From the NCBI RefSeq assembly GCF_003019255.1, contig NZ_CP027846.1, forward strand, positions 620,001 to 684,000: 64,000 nt of DNA, read 5' to 3'. A program made the translations under genes and the position numbers. Shown in pieces: positions 26,113 through 35,603 of this stretch; position 1 is the first letter of the stretch; each line of letters starts with the position of its first letter. The stretch is from Staphylococcus kloosii (GTDB taxonomy: Bacteria; Bacillota; Bacilli; Staphylococcales; Staphylococcaceae). A model generated the notes under the pieces. That model did not search any database. It was not told the origin of the DNA and saw only the letters and a program-made list of their open reading frames with translations.

Positions 26113-29037
26113 TTATTTATTTCTATTAGTCATAATTTCAGTGATACCTTGCCAATATGGCGATGTTTGTTCTAAGTTCTCTACGTAATCGAAAGTACTA
26201 TCTCCAAATAAACGGCGCGCTTCTCTTTCATAAGCTGTTTGACGTGCTTGTTTCATAGAAGCATTGTGATAAACTTCGTCTTTACTGAGGTCGGTAATTG
26301 CCATCATTTCTTTTAATGTCATTGGCATAGGTCCTGCGTGAGCTAAGAAATTAACCGAGTCGTCTAATTGTTGCATGTACTTAAATTTTTCAGTGTCTTC
26401 AGCAACTTGTTTCTTTAACATCACTGACACACTATGGTGATTAGCAATATTATTATTTACGTCATTTACAAATTGAGGTAATACAGTACTATCCGAGAAT
26501 GTACCACCTAAATACAAGTCGTGTTGTTGATAATTGCTCTCTTTTATAATTTCTACTTGGCTTGTATCTCCATAAAAGAACCATTTTGCGACAGCTTCGC
26601 CTGAATGCCCATGATCTAAAGGACAGAATTTATCTTTAGCCGCCAAATATTGTGAAGAAGGCGTAGGGTCATCTAAACCTCTTTGAACGGCTTTCACAAG
26701 TTGTTCTGTATTCTTAGCAATAAATCCAGGTAATTCATCAGTAGATAAATTTAACCCTCTTGAAGCAACGTAGTCGTCTATGTCATAAATATAGTGAACG
26801 ATAGGTCGTTCGGTTGGTATAAAATCAAAGAATACACTAGAGTAATCAGAAATAATTACGTCCGTAATGTTTAATAATTCATTCGTTGCTATGTCGTTCG
26901 GCGGCAAAATAATATTTTCAGGAAGTTTTATATTTTTTAACAATCCTTGCGTGATAGTATGACCACGGAATAATATATTGGCATCTAATTTAGCCAATTG
27001 TGATAAGTCATGCACGAGTTTGTCTGTATCGAAGCTGTTGCCTTTTTTATTTTCACCACGCCATGTCGGTGCATATAAGACAATTTTTTTAGTTTTATCT
27101 AAATTATTAATATGATTTTTCATATATTCTTGTAATTCTGCACTTGCATTTAACGTTACGTCGATACGAGGATAGCCTGCTTTAGCCATTTCCCCAGCAT
27201 AAATACCTTCAATAGAATAAGCTGATTTTTGTTTTCCTACCATGAAGTCATTCGGTGACAGGATATGTGTAGCTTGTAAAAGGTTTCTCGTACTACCAGC
27301 GACACCTAGTTGTGTACCAGCGCTATCGCGACCAACAGTTTTATAAAAGACACCATGCGTCGTTTGTAAATATTTTTGTTCAGGCTTACGTGTAATAAAA
27401 TCGCTAAATGTCGAGTTGCAAATCAGGTATTTAGCTGTAGAAATATATTTAAAATAAGCGTCTGAATTACGTTTTACAAAGATAATGTTATCTTTGTTTC
27501 TCAGCATTTTTGGAATGTTATTAAAGTTATTTACTACCCATACATGGGTGAAATCTTCAAAGTCTTTATGTTCTAATACATAATCAAAAACGCCAGCTGG
27601 ATTACACATTACACGTGCACCACTTAAACTTTCATAGAAAACCATTTTGTCATCGACATTGTAGTGATTGTAACTAATACCGTAGCGAATAGATAATTTT
27701 TTAATATTTTTATCGTAGGTTGCTTTACCCATGTTACTTGGCATACTGAAAAGCTCAGCCTCATTATAAGATGCTAATGCTTGGTCGTATTTACCTAATT
27801 TATTGTAAATGCGTGCGAGTTTACGGTAATTACCAGGTCGATGTGTTTGTTGACGATCTATAGCACTTTCAAACCATCTTTCTGCATTTTTAAAATCACC
27901 AATATCTTCATAACTAACCGCTAAATTGTAATGCCATGGCGATAATACTTTATCTCTTTGTAAGGCTTGTTCAAAATAGTGAATCGCATTTTGAGGTTGT
28001 TTTAACTTTCTATAAAGTAATCCTATTTCGTAAATTAAATTGGCATCATCAGGTAACAAATCCAATTGCTTAATAAAGGCATCAATTGCTAATTGCCAAT
28101 GTTTATGTTGTTCATGAATAACACCAACGCCCCAAATATGTGCTTTGTCGTTATCACTTAAATATACTGCTTCATTAAAGTGATGATTAGCAGCATTTGT
28201 GTCATTTAATTTAAGTTGAATAAGTCCGAGTTCATAATTGATAGTTGCCAGTTCTCTTGATGAATACTGATCTACATTGTTATGAATCGTGTGTTTATAA
28301 TATTCAACGGCTTCTTGATAGTCATTCTGTTGTTCTAAATGTACTGCCAATTGGTATGATTTTACGACATCAGTCGGATGTGATGCTAAATATGTTTTTA
28401 TATAAGGTACTGCTTTGTTATATTGTTTATTCTTTTTATAAGCATCAATGATTAATAATAAGGCATCAGAATTTGCTGTGAAACGTTTTAAATAATGGTT
28501 AGCATGTTGAATAGCTTCATTATATTGTTTTAGTTTTAAGTAATAATGCGCTATTTCTAAATTTAAATCATAGTCGTTAGGGTGTTGTGTTAAATATTGA
28601 GATAAATAACTAACCGCCGTTTTAGTATTATGAAGTTTTAAATGTGTTTGTGCTAATTTTAATAAAGATTGACTATCTTGAGGGTGAAACTTCAAGTATT
28701 CTTCTAACCATTTTATAAATTGGTCTTTATTATTTAGTTGTTCAAAAATAAAGGCCTTGTGTTTATAAAATAAATGTTGCTGTTCTTTAGTTTCGTGATC
28801 TATTGCCTTATTAATATAATGCAATGCTTCTTTCCATTTTTGTTGATTAAATGCTAGTTGTGAAAGTTCAGCATAATAGCCCGCTTGTTTCTTTAATAAG
28901 GGGTATAAATTTTTCAAACTATCATATTTAATTGCATCATCTGTAGTTCCTTTATGCGTCTTATATGAGTAGTAAGCCCCAGGTAGTTTCATAATGTTTT
29001 TTACTTTTTTTAAATTATTTTTAATAGGCACTTGCAT
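26113..29037 (-). CDS. TPR-repeat protein fused to CDP-glycerol glycerophosphotransferase domain
   Basis: 974 aa, by far the largest gene here. Residues about 50-440 form a run of ten or more tetratricopeptide repeats (for example AELSQLAFNQQKWKEALHYI, YEIGLLYRKLKQPQNAIHYF). Residues about 470-830 resemble TagF-type polymerases: TTHGVFYKTVGRD, ILSPNDFMVG, VLYAPTWRGE and DVIISDYSSVFFDF. The last 130 residues (with REARRLFGDSTFDYVENLE) look like part of a second glycosyltransferase module. These enzymes add glycerol- or ribitol-phosphate to teichoic acid. No signal or membrane helix, so a peripheral cytoplasmic-face enzyme is inferred. Monocistronic and far from other wall genes. Polymer and acceptor are unknown. 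Confidence 0.85.
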   Translation of the reverse strand: MQVPIKNNLKKVKNIMKLPGAYYSYKTHKGTTDDAIKYDSLKNLYPLLKKQAGYYAELSQLAFNQQKWKEALHYINKAIDHETKEQQHLFYKHKAFIFEQLNNKDQFIKWLEEYLKFHPQDSQSLLKLAQTHLKLHNTKTAVSYLSQYLTQHPNDYDLNLEIAHYYLKLKQYNEAIQHANHYLKRFTANSDALLLIIDAYKKNKQYNKAVPYIKTYLASHPTDVVKSYQLAVHLEQQNDYQEAVEYYKHTIHNNVDQYSSRELATINYELGLIQLKLNDTNAANHHFNEAVYLSDNDKAHIWGVGVIHEQHKHWQLAIDAFIKQLDLLPDDANLIYEIGLLYRKLKQPQNAIHYFEQALQRDKVLSPWHYNLAVSYEDIGDFKNAERWFESAIDRQQTHRPGNYRKLARIYNKLGKYDQALASYNEAELFSMPSNMGKATYDKNIKKLSIRYGISYNHYNVDDKMVFYESLSGARVMCNPAGVFDYVLEHKDFEDFTHVWVVNNFNNIPKMLRNKDNIIFVKRNSDAYFKYISTAKYLICNSTFSDFITRKPEQKYLQTTHGVFYKTVGRDSAGTQLGVAGSTRNLLQATHILSPNDFMVGKQKSAYSIEGIYAGEMAKAGYPRIDVTLNASAELQEYMKNHINNLDKTKKIVLYAPTWRGENKKGNSFDTDKLVHDLSQLAKLDANILFRGHTITQGLLKNIKLPENIILPPNDIATNELLNITDVIISDYSSVFFDFIPTERPIVHYIYDIDDYVASRGLNLSTDELPGFIAKNTEQLVKAVQRGLDDPTPSSQYLAAKDKFCPLDHGHSGEAVAKWFFYGDTSQVEIIKESNYQQHDLYLGGTFSDSTVLPQFVNDVNNNIANHHSVSVMLKKQVAEDTEKFKYMQQLDDSVNFLAHAGPMPMTLKEMMAITDLSKDEVYHNASMKQARQTAYEREARRLFGDSTFDYVENLEQTSPYWQGITEIMTNRNK

Positions 29038-29374
29038 ACATCCTCGTCTCTAATACATTTTAGATATTTCTAAATAACTAATCGTATTTGATTTAATAGA
29101 ATCTCAGACGAATTATACTACATTTTATGCAATATTAAAAAGTATGCAAAATAAATTTAAACAATATATAAAGTACTCATTATAATTATTATAATGAGTA
29201 GAAAAACTATAAAAACTTTATTTTAAATATAAAATTCATAGGGAAATTAAATAATCATGCGGAACTACATTTAATAAAATATCTGTAAAATTAAATTGTT
29301 TCTTTTGGCAATAATTTGTTTATTAAAACTTTAATAGGTTATGTGTTTAAATAGATACAAATAAGGGGTGTATT
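29038..29374. other. Gene-free divergent promoter region
   Basis: About 340 AT-rich bases between the TPR-fusion gene and proP. I see no ORF with a ribosome site. The only candidate signal is a sigma-B-like promoter at 29318-29342, listed separately. Confidence 0.5.
29318..29342 (+). promoter_or_regulatory. Possible sigma-B promoter of proP
   Basis: GTTTAT, 13-base spacer, GGTTAT, one mismatch from the staphylococcal/Bacillus sigma-B -10 (GGGWAW). A stress promoter would suit an osmoprotectant carrier. Weak evidence. Confidence 0.3.
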
Positions 29375-29377
29375 AAT

Positions 29378-30763
29378 GTGAAATTTAAAAAGGAACATGT
29401 TAATTACGTCGATTCAGAGAAGACTACTAAAAGTGTCGTTGCTACAGGGATAGGTAATGCCATTGAGTGGTTTGACTTTGGATTGTATGCACAATTAGCA
29501 GTTATTTTAAGTCACAATTTCTTTGGAAATATGCCACAGGAAATTCAAATGGCATCAACATTCGCAGTTTTTGCGTTTGCGTTTATAGTCAGACCTTTGG
29601 GCGGCATATTTTTCAGTCATCTAGGGGATAAACATGGTAGAAAATTAGTTTTAGCGACAACGATTATACTTATGGCGTTGTCTACGCTAGCTTTAGGTTT
29701 ATTACCAACTCAACAACACATAGGTATATGGGCGCCAATATTGTTGCTCATAGTTAGAATGATTCAATCATTCTCTACTGGTGGTGAATATGCCGGTGCA
29801 ATGACATATATAGCCGAAACATCTCCAGATAAAACGCGAGGTAAATTAGGTAGTGGTCTAGAGATTGGTACGCTTAGTGGTAGTATTATGGCGGCTATAT
29901 TGGCTGGTATAATGTACTCACTATTAAATGATCAGCAAATGCAAGATTGGGGTTGGAGAATACCATTTATTATTGCAGCGCCATTAGGTATTATTGGTCT
30001 TTTCTTACGTTCTACTTTAGATGAAAGTCCAGCTTATGAATCAACATTAGAAGAGAAAGAAGAACTAGAATATTCATATATAGATATTTTTAAATATTAT
30101 TGGAAAGACGTATTAGTTTGTTTTACAGGAGTAGCGTTTTTAAATGTAGCTAACTACATGGTGTTATCATTTATGCCATCGTTCTTAAATAGTACACTTA
30201 ACCTTGGTGGCACAACGAGTTCTATCTTAAGTACGATTACAATGGCCGTAATGATTCCAGCAGTGTTCTTCTTTGGTTGGTATAGTGATAAAATTGGTAA
30301 TAAACGAGCGACTATGTTTGGCTTAGTAGGATTTAGTTTATTTTCAATTTTAGCATTTTACTTAATGAGTATACCGTCTATACCAGTAGTTATTATAGGG
30401 CTGTTTATCATTGCGTTATTTATGTCAACATTTGAAGGTGTTATGCCTTCTGTCTTACCTAGTATGTTCCATACAAAAGTAAGATTAAGAACATTATCAT
30501 TAGTATATAACATTGGTGCTGCAGTGTTTGGAGGTTTAACGCCGTTTATTCTTTCTACACTAGTAAGTACAACGGGTCAAAAAATCGCACCTTCATACTA
30601 TTTAATGTTTATAAACGTTGTAGGTTTGATTATATTTGCCTTTATGTTCAAGTCTACTTCAAACAAGTCTTTAAGAGGTGCTTACCCAAATGTCGAAAAT
30701 CGTTCGGATTATGAAGAGGTAATTAGAAATCCGAAAGACGCATTATGGTGGGATAAAGAATAA
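29378..30763 (+). CDS. proP: ProP-type MFS osmolyte:H+ symporter
   Basis: 461 aa, 12 helices. VATGIGNAIEWFDFGLYA at residues 22-39 and SFSTGGEYAGAMTYIAE near 130 are hallmarks of the metabolite:H+ symporter (ProP/KgtP/ShiA) family, and the LGDKHGRKLV loop is intact. In staphylococci the homologue is annotated as proline/betaine transporter, in keeping with the choline-betaine genes elsewhere in this window. The GTG start follows AAGGGGTG. Ends at a terminator. Confidence 0.85.
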   Translation: MKFKKEHVNYVDSEKTTKSVVATGIGNAIEWFDFGLYAQLAVILSHNFFGNMPQEIQMASTFAVFAFAFIVRPLGGIFFSHLGDKHGRKLVLATTIILMALSTLALGLLPTQQHIGIWAPILLLIVRMIQSFSTGGEYAGAMTYIAETSPDKTRGKLGSGLEIGTLSGSIMAAILAGIMYSLLNDQQMQDWGWRIPFIIAAPLGIIGLFLRSTLDESPAYESTLEEKEELEYSYIDIFKYYWKDVLVCFTGVAFLNVANYMVLSFMPSFLNSTLNLGGTTSSILSTITMAVMIPAVFFFGWYSDKIGNKRATMFGLVGFSLFSILAFYLMSIPSIPVVIIGLFIIALFMSTFEGVMPSVLPSMFHTKVRLRTLSLVYNIGAAVFGGLTPFILSTLVSTTGQKIAPSYYLMFINVVGLIIFAFMFKSTSNKSLRGAYPNVENRSDYEEVIRNPKDALWWDKE

Positions 30764-30786
30764 TAATTAAATTTTGAGTAGTAAGT

Positions 30787-30830
30787 CTATATTTGTGCAA
30801 GTTATTGCTTGTGCAAATATAGGCTTTTTT
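30787..30830 (+). terminator. Terminator of proP
   Basis: Stem CTATATTTGTGCAAG / CTTGTGCAAATATAG with a short loop and six T. Confidence 0.9.
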
Positions 30831-31354
30831 GTATTTACATGTATTCATATTAATAGGTGTTAAAAATTTAAATTTAATGTTACCATGACTTCTTGGTATT
30901 TGAGTTACATGAAAAAGTGTTACGGATAAGGTTGAAAGAAGGGCGTAATAGCAAAATTTCACTATATTAAAGAAAAAAATAAGTAAAGGTGTACAATTAC
31001 AACAATATTTTTTGGAACTTTTAAAATACTATTAAATACTGATGTAGTGCGATTTGTAGAAGTGTTTTACTTAAAATTTCTTATAGTAATTTTATCCGTT
31101 AAATGAATAAATAAGTTACATTAGAAATTGCTATATTACTACAAATCAAACGGCTGAGAGTTCATTTACTTTACAATGACAAATATGCAAATAACGCTTA
31201 TATAATGTATTAAAATACAAAAAATGTTATATCGAATTTCAATTTGACTGATTTGTAAATATGCGTATAATAACAGACTATACAATAAATTGAATATAGT
31301 TGTTGTACAACTTAAAATTTCGGTTTTTTAAAGACGAAAAGAGTAGGGGTTTTT
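30831..31354. other. Gene-free region before the APC permease
   Basis: About 520 AT-rich bases. A small palindrome AGTTGT-TGT-ACAACT lies at 31299-31313, 40 bases before the permease start, and could be an operator. No ORF with a ribosome site, no recognisable riboswitch; the GGCTGAGAG at 31152 lacks the rest of a TPP fold. Confidence 0.45.
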
Positions 31355-33007
31355 ATGGATAAAAAAGAAACGAATAGCAAGATTAATCTGCCACAACTTG
31401 TGCTATTAGGTTTAGGTTCACTAATAGGTTCAGGTTGGTTGTTTGGGGCATGGGAGGCTTCATCATTAGCTGGGCCTGCCGCAATTATTTCATGGGTTAT
31501 TGGTTTTATTGTTATCGGAACGATAGCTTATAACTACATTGAAATAGGTACAATGTTCCCACAATCTGGTGGTATGAGTAACTATGCACAATATACCCAC
31601 GGCTCTTTATTAGGGTTCATTGCCGCGTGGGCAAATTGGGTTTCACTTGTAACGATTATTCCTATTGAGGCTGTATCAGCAGTTCAATATATGAGCTCAT
31701 GGCCTTGGGATTGGGCGAAACCTATGCACCATCTAATGGCAGGTGGATCGATTAGTAACATCGGTTTATTAGCAACATTTGTTATTATTATTATCTTTTC
31801 ATTATTAAACTATTGGTCAGTTAAATTATTAACTTCATTTACAAGTTTAATTTCAATCTTCAAATTAGGTGTACCTTGTTTAACTATTATCATGTTAATG
31901 ATTTCTAGTTTCGATACAGGTAACTATGGTCATACAGCAAGTACATTTATGCCATATGGTAGTGCACCTATTTTTGCAGCTACAACTGCTTCAGGTATAA
32001 TTTTCTCATTTAATGCATTCCAAACAATCATTAATATGGGTTCTGAAATTACAAAACCTGATAAAAATATTGCACGTGGTATTGCAATATCATTAACGTT
32101 AAGTGCTGTATTATACATTATTTTACAGAGTACGTTTATCACTGCTATGCCATCATCAATGATCCATGATCATGGTTGGTCAGGTATTAACTTTAACTCT
32201 CCATTCGCTGACATTGCTATTTTACTAAGTTTAAACTGGTTAGCAATCTTGTTATATATCGAAGCGTTCGTGTCTCCATTTGGTACAGGTGTATCATTTG
32301 TTGCCGTTACAGGACGTGTATTGCAAGCAATGGAACAAAATAACCATATTCCAAAATTTTTAGGTAAAATAAATAAAAAATATCAAATTCCTCGTATTGC
32401 TATTATCTTTAATGCAATTATTAGTATGGTAATGGTATCGTTATTCCGTGATTGGGCAGTATTAGCGAGTGTTATTTCAACTTCCACATTGGTTGCTTAT
32501 TTAACTGGACCAACGACGGTTATTGCTTTACGTAAAATGGGACCAAAAATGCATAGACCATTCCGAGCAAACATGTTGAAATTTATGGCGCCATTCTCAT
32601 TCGTACTCGCTTCATTAACGATTTATTGGGCGAAGTGGCCAACGACTGCTGAAGTTATATTTATTATCATTTTAGGTTTACCAGTTTATTTCTTCTATGA
32701 ATATAAAATGAATTGGAAAAACACTAAAAAACAAGTCGGCGGTAGTTTATGGATTATTATCTACTTAATTGCACTTTCATTACTATCATTTATTGGTAGT
32801 AAGGAATTTAATGGTATGAACTTAATACATTATCCATATGATTTCTTAGTGGTGGCTATTGTTGCACTTATATTCTATAAATTAGGTACAATCAGTCATT
32901 TCGAAAGTATCTACTTTAAACGTGCTAAGAAAATCAATAAAGATATGAAGCAAGACTTAGATGAACAACGTGCTATAGAAGAAGAAAATAATGAAGCAAA
33001 AGCTTAA
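31355..33007 (+). CDS. APC-superfamily amino acid permease
   Basis: 550 aa with about 12-14 helices. The helix 1 substrate motif is LGLGSLIGSGWLFGAW (residues 17-32) and helix 6 is SGIIFSFNAFQTIINMGSEI. It imports an amino acid or related compound by H+ or Na+ symport, or exchanges it. The charged C-terminal tail is about 35 residues. It stands alone between proP and the arginine operon; nothing in context gives the substrate. Confidence 0.85.
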   Translation: MDKKETNSKINLPQLVLLGLGSLIGSGWLFGAWEASSLAGPAAIISWVIGFIVIGTIAYNYIEIGTMFPQSGGMSNYAQYTHGSLLGFIAAWANWVSLVTIIPIEAVSAVQYMSSWPWDWAKPMHHLMAGGSISNIGLLATFVIIIIFSLLNYWSVKLLTSFTSLISIFKLGVPCLTIIMLMISSFDTGNYGHTASTFMPYGSAPIFAATTASGIIFSFNAFQTIINMGSEITKPDKNIARGIAISLTLSAVLYIILQSTFITAMPSSMIHDHGWSGINFNSPFADIAILLSLNWLAILLYIEAFVSPFGTGVSFVAVTGRVLQAMEQNNHIPKFLGKINKKYQIPRIAIIFNAIISMVMVSLFRDWAVLASVISTSTLVAYLTGPTTVIALRKMGPKMHRPFRANMLKFMAPFSFVLASLTIYWAKWPTTAEVIFIIILGLPVYFFYEYKMNWKNTKKQVGGSLWIIIYLIALSLLSFIGSKEFNGMNLIHYPYDFLVVAIVALIFYKLGTISHFESIYFKRAKKINKDMKQDLDEQRAIEEENNEAKA

Positions 33008-33022
33008 TCAATATTGAATAGT

Positions 33023-33066
33023 AAAAAGTACCAGTGGGCATTAATGCTCGTTGGTACTTTTTTTAA
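33023..33066 (+). terminator. Terminator of the APC permease gene
   Basis: Imperfect long stem AAAGTACCA-G-TGGGCA / TGCTC-G-TTGGTACTTT and T7. Confidence 0.87.
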
Positions 33067-33095
33067 TAATTTCCAAAAATGTATATGATACAGCG

Positions 33096-33135
33096 TACAT
33101 ACAATATGTTTGTATGTAATTGCATAAATTATGCA
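33096..33135. repeat. Two adjacent palindromes upstream of argD
   Basis: TACATACAA-TATGT-TTGTATGTA (33096-33118, perfect 9-bp arms) and TGCATAA-A-TTATGCA (33121-33135, perfect 7-bp arms), 120-160 bases before the arg promoter. They may be regulator sites for argD or remnants; the second vaguely resembles an ARG box but with wrong spacing. Confidence 0.4.
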
Positions 33136-33257
33136 TATCATATTCAATAAACATTTGGTGTTCAATATTATTTTTAAACATACAATCTTAAATAAAAATG
33201 TTGCTTTCTAGGTATTTTTAGAAATTGAAAAAAGAATGAAAAATATCAAAAACATGT

Positions 33258-33304
33258 TTGACTTATTAAAAAATGAGGTGTATGATAACGAATATTAATT
33301 CAAA
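33258..33304 (+). promoter_or_regulatory. Promoter and candidate ARG box of argDCJB
   Basis: TTGACT (33258-33263), 17-base spacer, TATGAT (33281-33286). Directly downstream, CGAATATTAATTCA (33289-33302) resembles the ArgR/AhrC box (TGAAT-N4-ATTCA) with one base off, placed at the expected transcription start. Arginine repression is therefore likely. Confidence 0.5.
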
Positions 33305-33336
33305 TTTCAGAATAAATAATTAAAAGGAAGAGGGTT

Positions 33337-34524
33337 ATGATGAACGATTTAATCGCACATACAGATTTATATAGTTCAATCAACTATAGTCCGACAAAAT
33401 TAGTACTAAGCGAAGGTAAAGGCTCTAAAGTTTGGGATATCGATGGTAAAGAATACATTGATTGTATATCTGGTTTTTCAGTAGTAAACCATGGTCATTG
33501 TCATCCTAAGATCATTGAAGCTTTTCAACAACAAAGCCAAAAAATAACAATGATTTCACGAGCGCTATATAGTGAAAATTTAGGACAATGGGAAGAAAAA
33601 ATTTGTAAATTAACTAATAAAGATAAAGTGTTACCGATGAATACCGGAACAGAAGCGATAGAAACAGCTATTAAGATTGCGCGTAAATGGGGAACTGATG
33701 TTAAGGAAATTCCTGAAAATGAAACTGAGATAATTGCTATGAATGGTAATTTCCATGGGCGTACATTAGGCGCATTATCATTGTCTTCGCAAGATAGTTA
33801 TAAGCAAGGTTTTGGCCCCTTACTTGATAATATACATTATATCGATTTTGGTGATGTTGAACATTTAAAGTCATTAATTAACAACAAAACGACTGCTATT
33901 ATATTAGAACCGATTCAAGGTGAGGGTGGCGTTAATATACCGCCAGATTATTTTATTGAAACAGTTAGAGCATTATGTGATGAGCATAATATTTTATTTA
34001 TCGCCGATGAAATTCAAGTTGGTTTAGGTCGAACTGGTAAAATGCTTGCAACAGAATGGGAAGGTGTAGAAGCTGATATATATTTACTCGGTAAATCTTT
34101 AGGTGGCGGACTTTATCCTATCTCAGCAGTGTTAGCTAATAAAGAAATTATGGAAGTATTAACACCAGGTACACATGGCTCGACATTCGGTGGTAACCCA
34201 TTAGCATGTGCAGTATCAATGGCAGCACTTGATGTACTCGTTGATGAAGATTTAATTAATCGCTCGGCTGAATTAGGTCAAAAATTACTGAATCAATTAC
34301 AACTCATCGATAGTGATTTGATTACAGATGTTAGAGGTAGGGGTTTATTTATCGGTATTGAACTTAATGAAAATGCTCAACCATATTGTTTAGAAATGAT
34401 TGATCAAGGCGTGTTATGTAAAGAAACGCAAGGTAATATTATTAGAATAGCTCCGCCATTAGTTATTAGTGAAGAAGAAATCAATAAAGTAGTTGAAGTA
34501 ATAACAAACGTACTAAAAAAATAA
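33337..34524 (+). CDS. argD: Acetylornithine/ornithine aminotransferase of the arginine operon
   Basis: 395 aa class III aminotransferase: MNTGTEAIETAIKIARKWG, LEPIQGEGGVNIPP, DEIQVGLGRTGKM, PLP lysine in LLGKSLGGGLYPISAV, and HGSTFGGNPLACAV. In sequence it is close to the staphylococcal protein often named RocD1 (ornithine transaminase), but its place at the head of argC-argJ-argB argues that it acts as acetylornithine aminotransferase. Both reactions may occur. Two tandem ATG codons follow AAGGAAGAGGG. Confidence 0.88.
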   Translation: MMNDLIAHTDLYSSINYSPTKLVLSEGKGSKVWDIDGKEYIDCISGFSVVNHGHCHPKIIEAFQQQSQKITMISRALYSENLGQWEEKICKLTNKDKVLPMNTGTEAIETAIKIARKWGTDVKEIPENETEIIAMNGNFHGRTLGALSLSSQDSYKQGFGPLLDNIHYIDFGDVEHLKSLINNKTTAIILEPIQGEGGVNIPPDYFIETVRALCDEHNILFIADEIQVGLGRTGKMLATEWEGVEADIYLLGKSLGGGLYPISAVLANKEIMEVLTPGTHGSTFGGNPLACAVSMAALDVLVDEDLINRSAELGQKLLNQLQLIDSDLITDVRGRGLFIGIELNENAQPYCLEMIDQGVLCKETQGNIIRIAPPLVISEEEINKVVEVITNVLKK

Positions 34525-34561
34525 ATTAAAAAGACCGAATATTCTGAAAGGGATGAATGAA

Positions 34562-35587
34562 ATGATTGAAGTTGGCATAGTAGGTGGTAGCGGATATGGT
34601 GCCGTTGAATTAATCCGTTTATTACAACATCACCCAGAAGTGACAATTAAATACATCTTCTCACATTCAAAAGCTGACGAACCAGTAAGTCATACATTTC
34701 CGCATTTAAATCATTTAACATATCAATTTGTATCTATTGATGATACTGATGTGGATTGTGACGTTGTATTTTTCGCTACACCATCAAACGTAAGTAAACA
34801 TCTTGCCCCTCACTTTTTAGAACAAGGGATTAAAGTTATTGATTTATCTGGTGATTTCAGATTAAAAGATCGTGATTTATACAAACAATTTTATGGTGAA
34901 GAAGCAGCGTCCCAAACATTATTAGATGAAGCGAATTATAGTATCGCAGAATGGTCTTCAACAAATGAAGCGAATCTTATTGCGAATCCCGGCTGTTTCC
35001 CGACTGCCACTTTATTAGGGTTACATCCTTTAGTTGAAGAACAATTAATCGATTTAAAATCTATTATTGTTGATGCTAAAACTGGCGTATCAGGTGCAGG
35101 AAGATCATTAGCGCAACATGTCCATTATGCCGAAATGAATGAAAATTTAAGTGCCTATGCGATAGGTAAACATAAGCATAAGCCCGAAATTGAACAATAT
35201 TTATCTGAAATTGCAGGACAGCATGTTGGTGTGACATTTACACCGCATTTAATACCTGTGACGAGAGGTATTTTAGCTACTATATACGTAAATTTAAATA
35301 AAGATATGACAGTCGAAGCACTATACAACTTGTATCAAGATAAATATAATAATGCTGATTTTGTCAGAATTAGAAATATTGGAGAATTCCCAAAAACAAA
35401 AGAAGTTTATGGTAGTAACTATTGCGACATTGGCGTGTATGTAGATGAAACGAATAACCAAGCAATCATCGTGTCGGTTATTGATAATTTAGTCAAAGGC
35501 GCAAGCGGTCAAGCGATTCAAAATTTAAACAAGCTATTTAATTTAGAACAGATGACTGGATTAAACCAATTACCAGTTTATCCTTAA
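34562..35587 (+). CDS. argC: N-acetyl-gamma-glutamyl-phosphate reductase
   Basis: 341 aa. It reduces N-acetylglutamyl phosphate to the semialdehyde with NADPH. The N-terminal nucleotide motif is VGIVGGSGYGAVELIRLL and the active-site cysteine is in ANPGCFPTA; SGAGRS is conserved. ATG 34562 lies 9 bases after AAAGGG; the earlier in-frame ATG 34553 touches that site and is unlikely. Second gene of argDCJB. Confidence 0.95.
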   Translation: MIEVGIVGGSGYGAVELIRLLQHHPEVTIKYIFSHSKADEPVSHTFPHLNHLTYQFVSIDDTDVDCDVVFFATPSNVSKHLAPHFLEQGIKVIDLSGDFRLKDRDLYKQFYGEEAASQTLLDEANYSIAEWSSTNEANLIANPGCFPTATLLGLHPLVEEQLIDLKSIIVDAKTGVSGAGRSLAQHVHYAEMNENLSAYAIGKHKHKPEIEQYLSEIAGQHVGVTFTPHLIPVTRGILATIYVNLNKDMTVEALYNLYQDKYNNADFVRIRNIGEFPKTKEVYGSNYCDIGVYVDETNNQAIIVSVIDNLVKGASGQAIQNLNKLFNLEQMTGLNQLPVYP

Positions 35588-35603
35588 AGATTGGAGAGAT
35601 GGG

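Noticed and set aside
26113..29037. Possible two-gene split of the TPR and transferase parts
   Set aside because: One uninterrupted frame of 974 codons, no internal stop and no clear internal ribosome site.
31150..31175. GGCTGAGAG resembling the TPP riboswitch core
   Set aside because: The other conserved parts (CTGATCCAG, GCGTAGG) and a closing stem are missing; the true TPP element is at 40873-40965.
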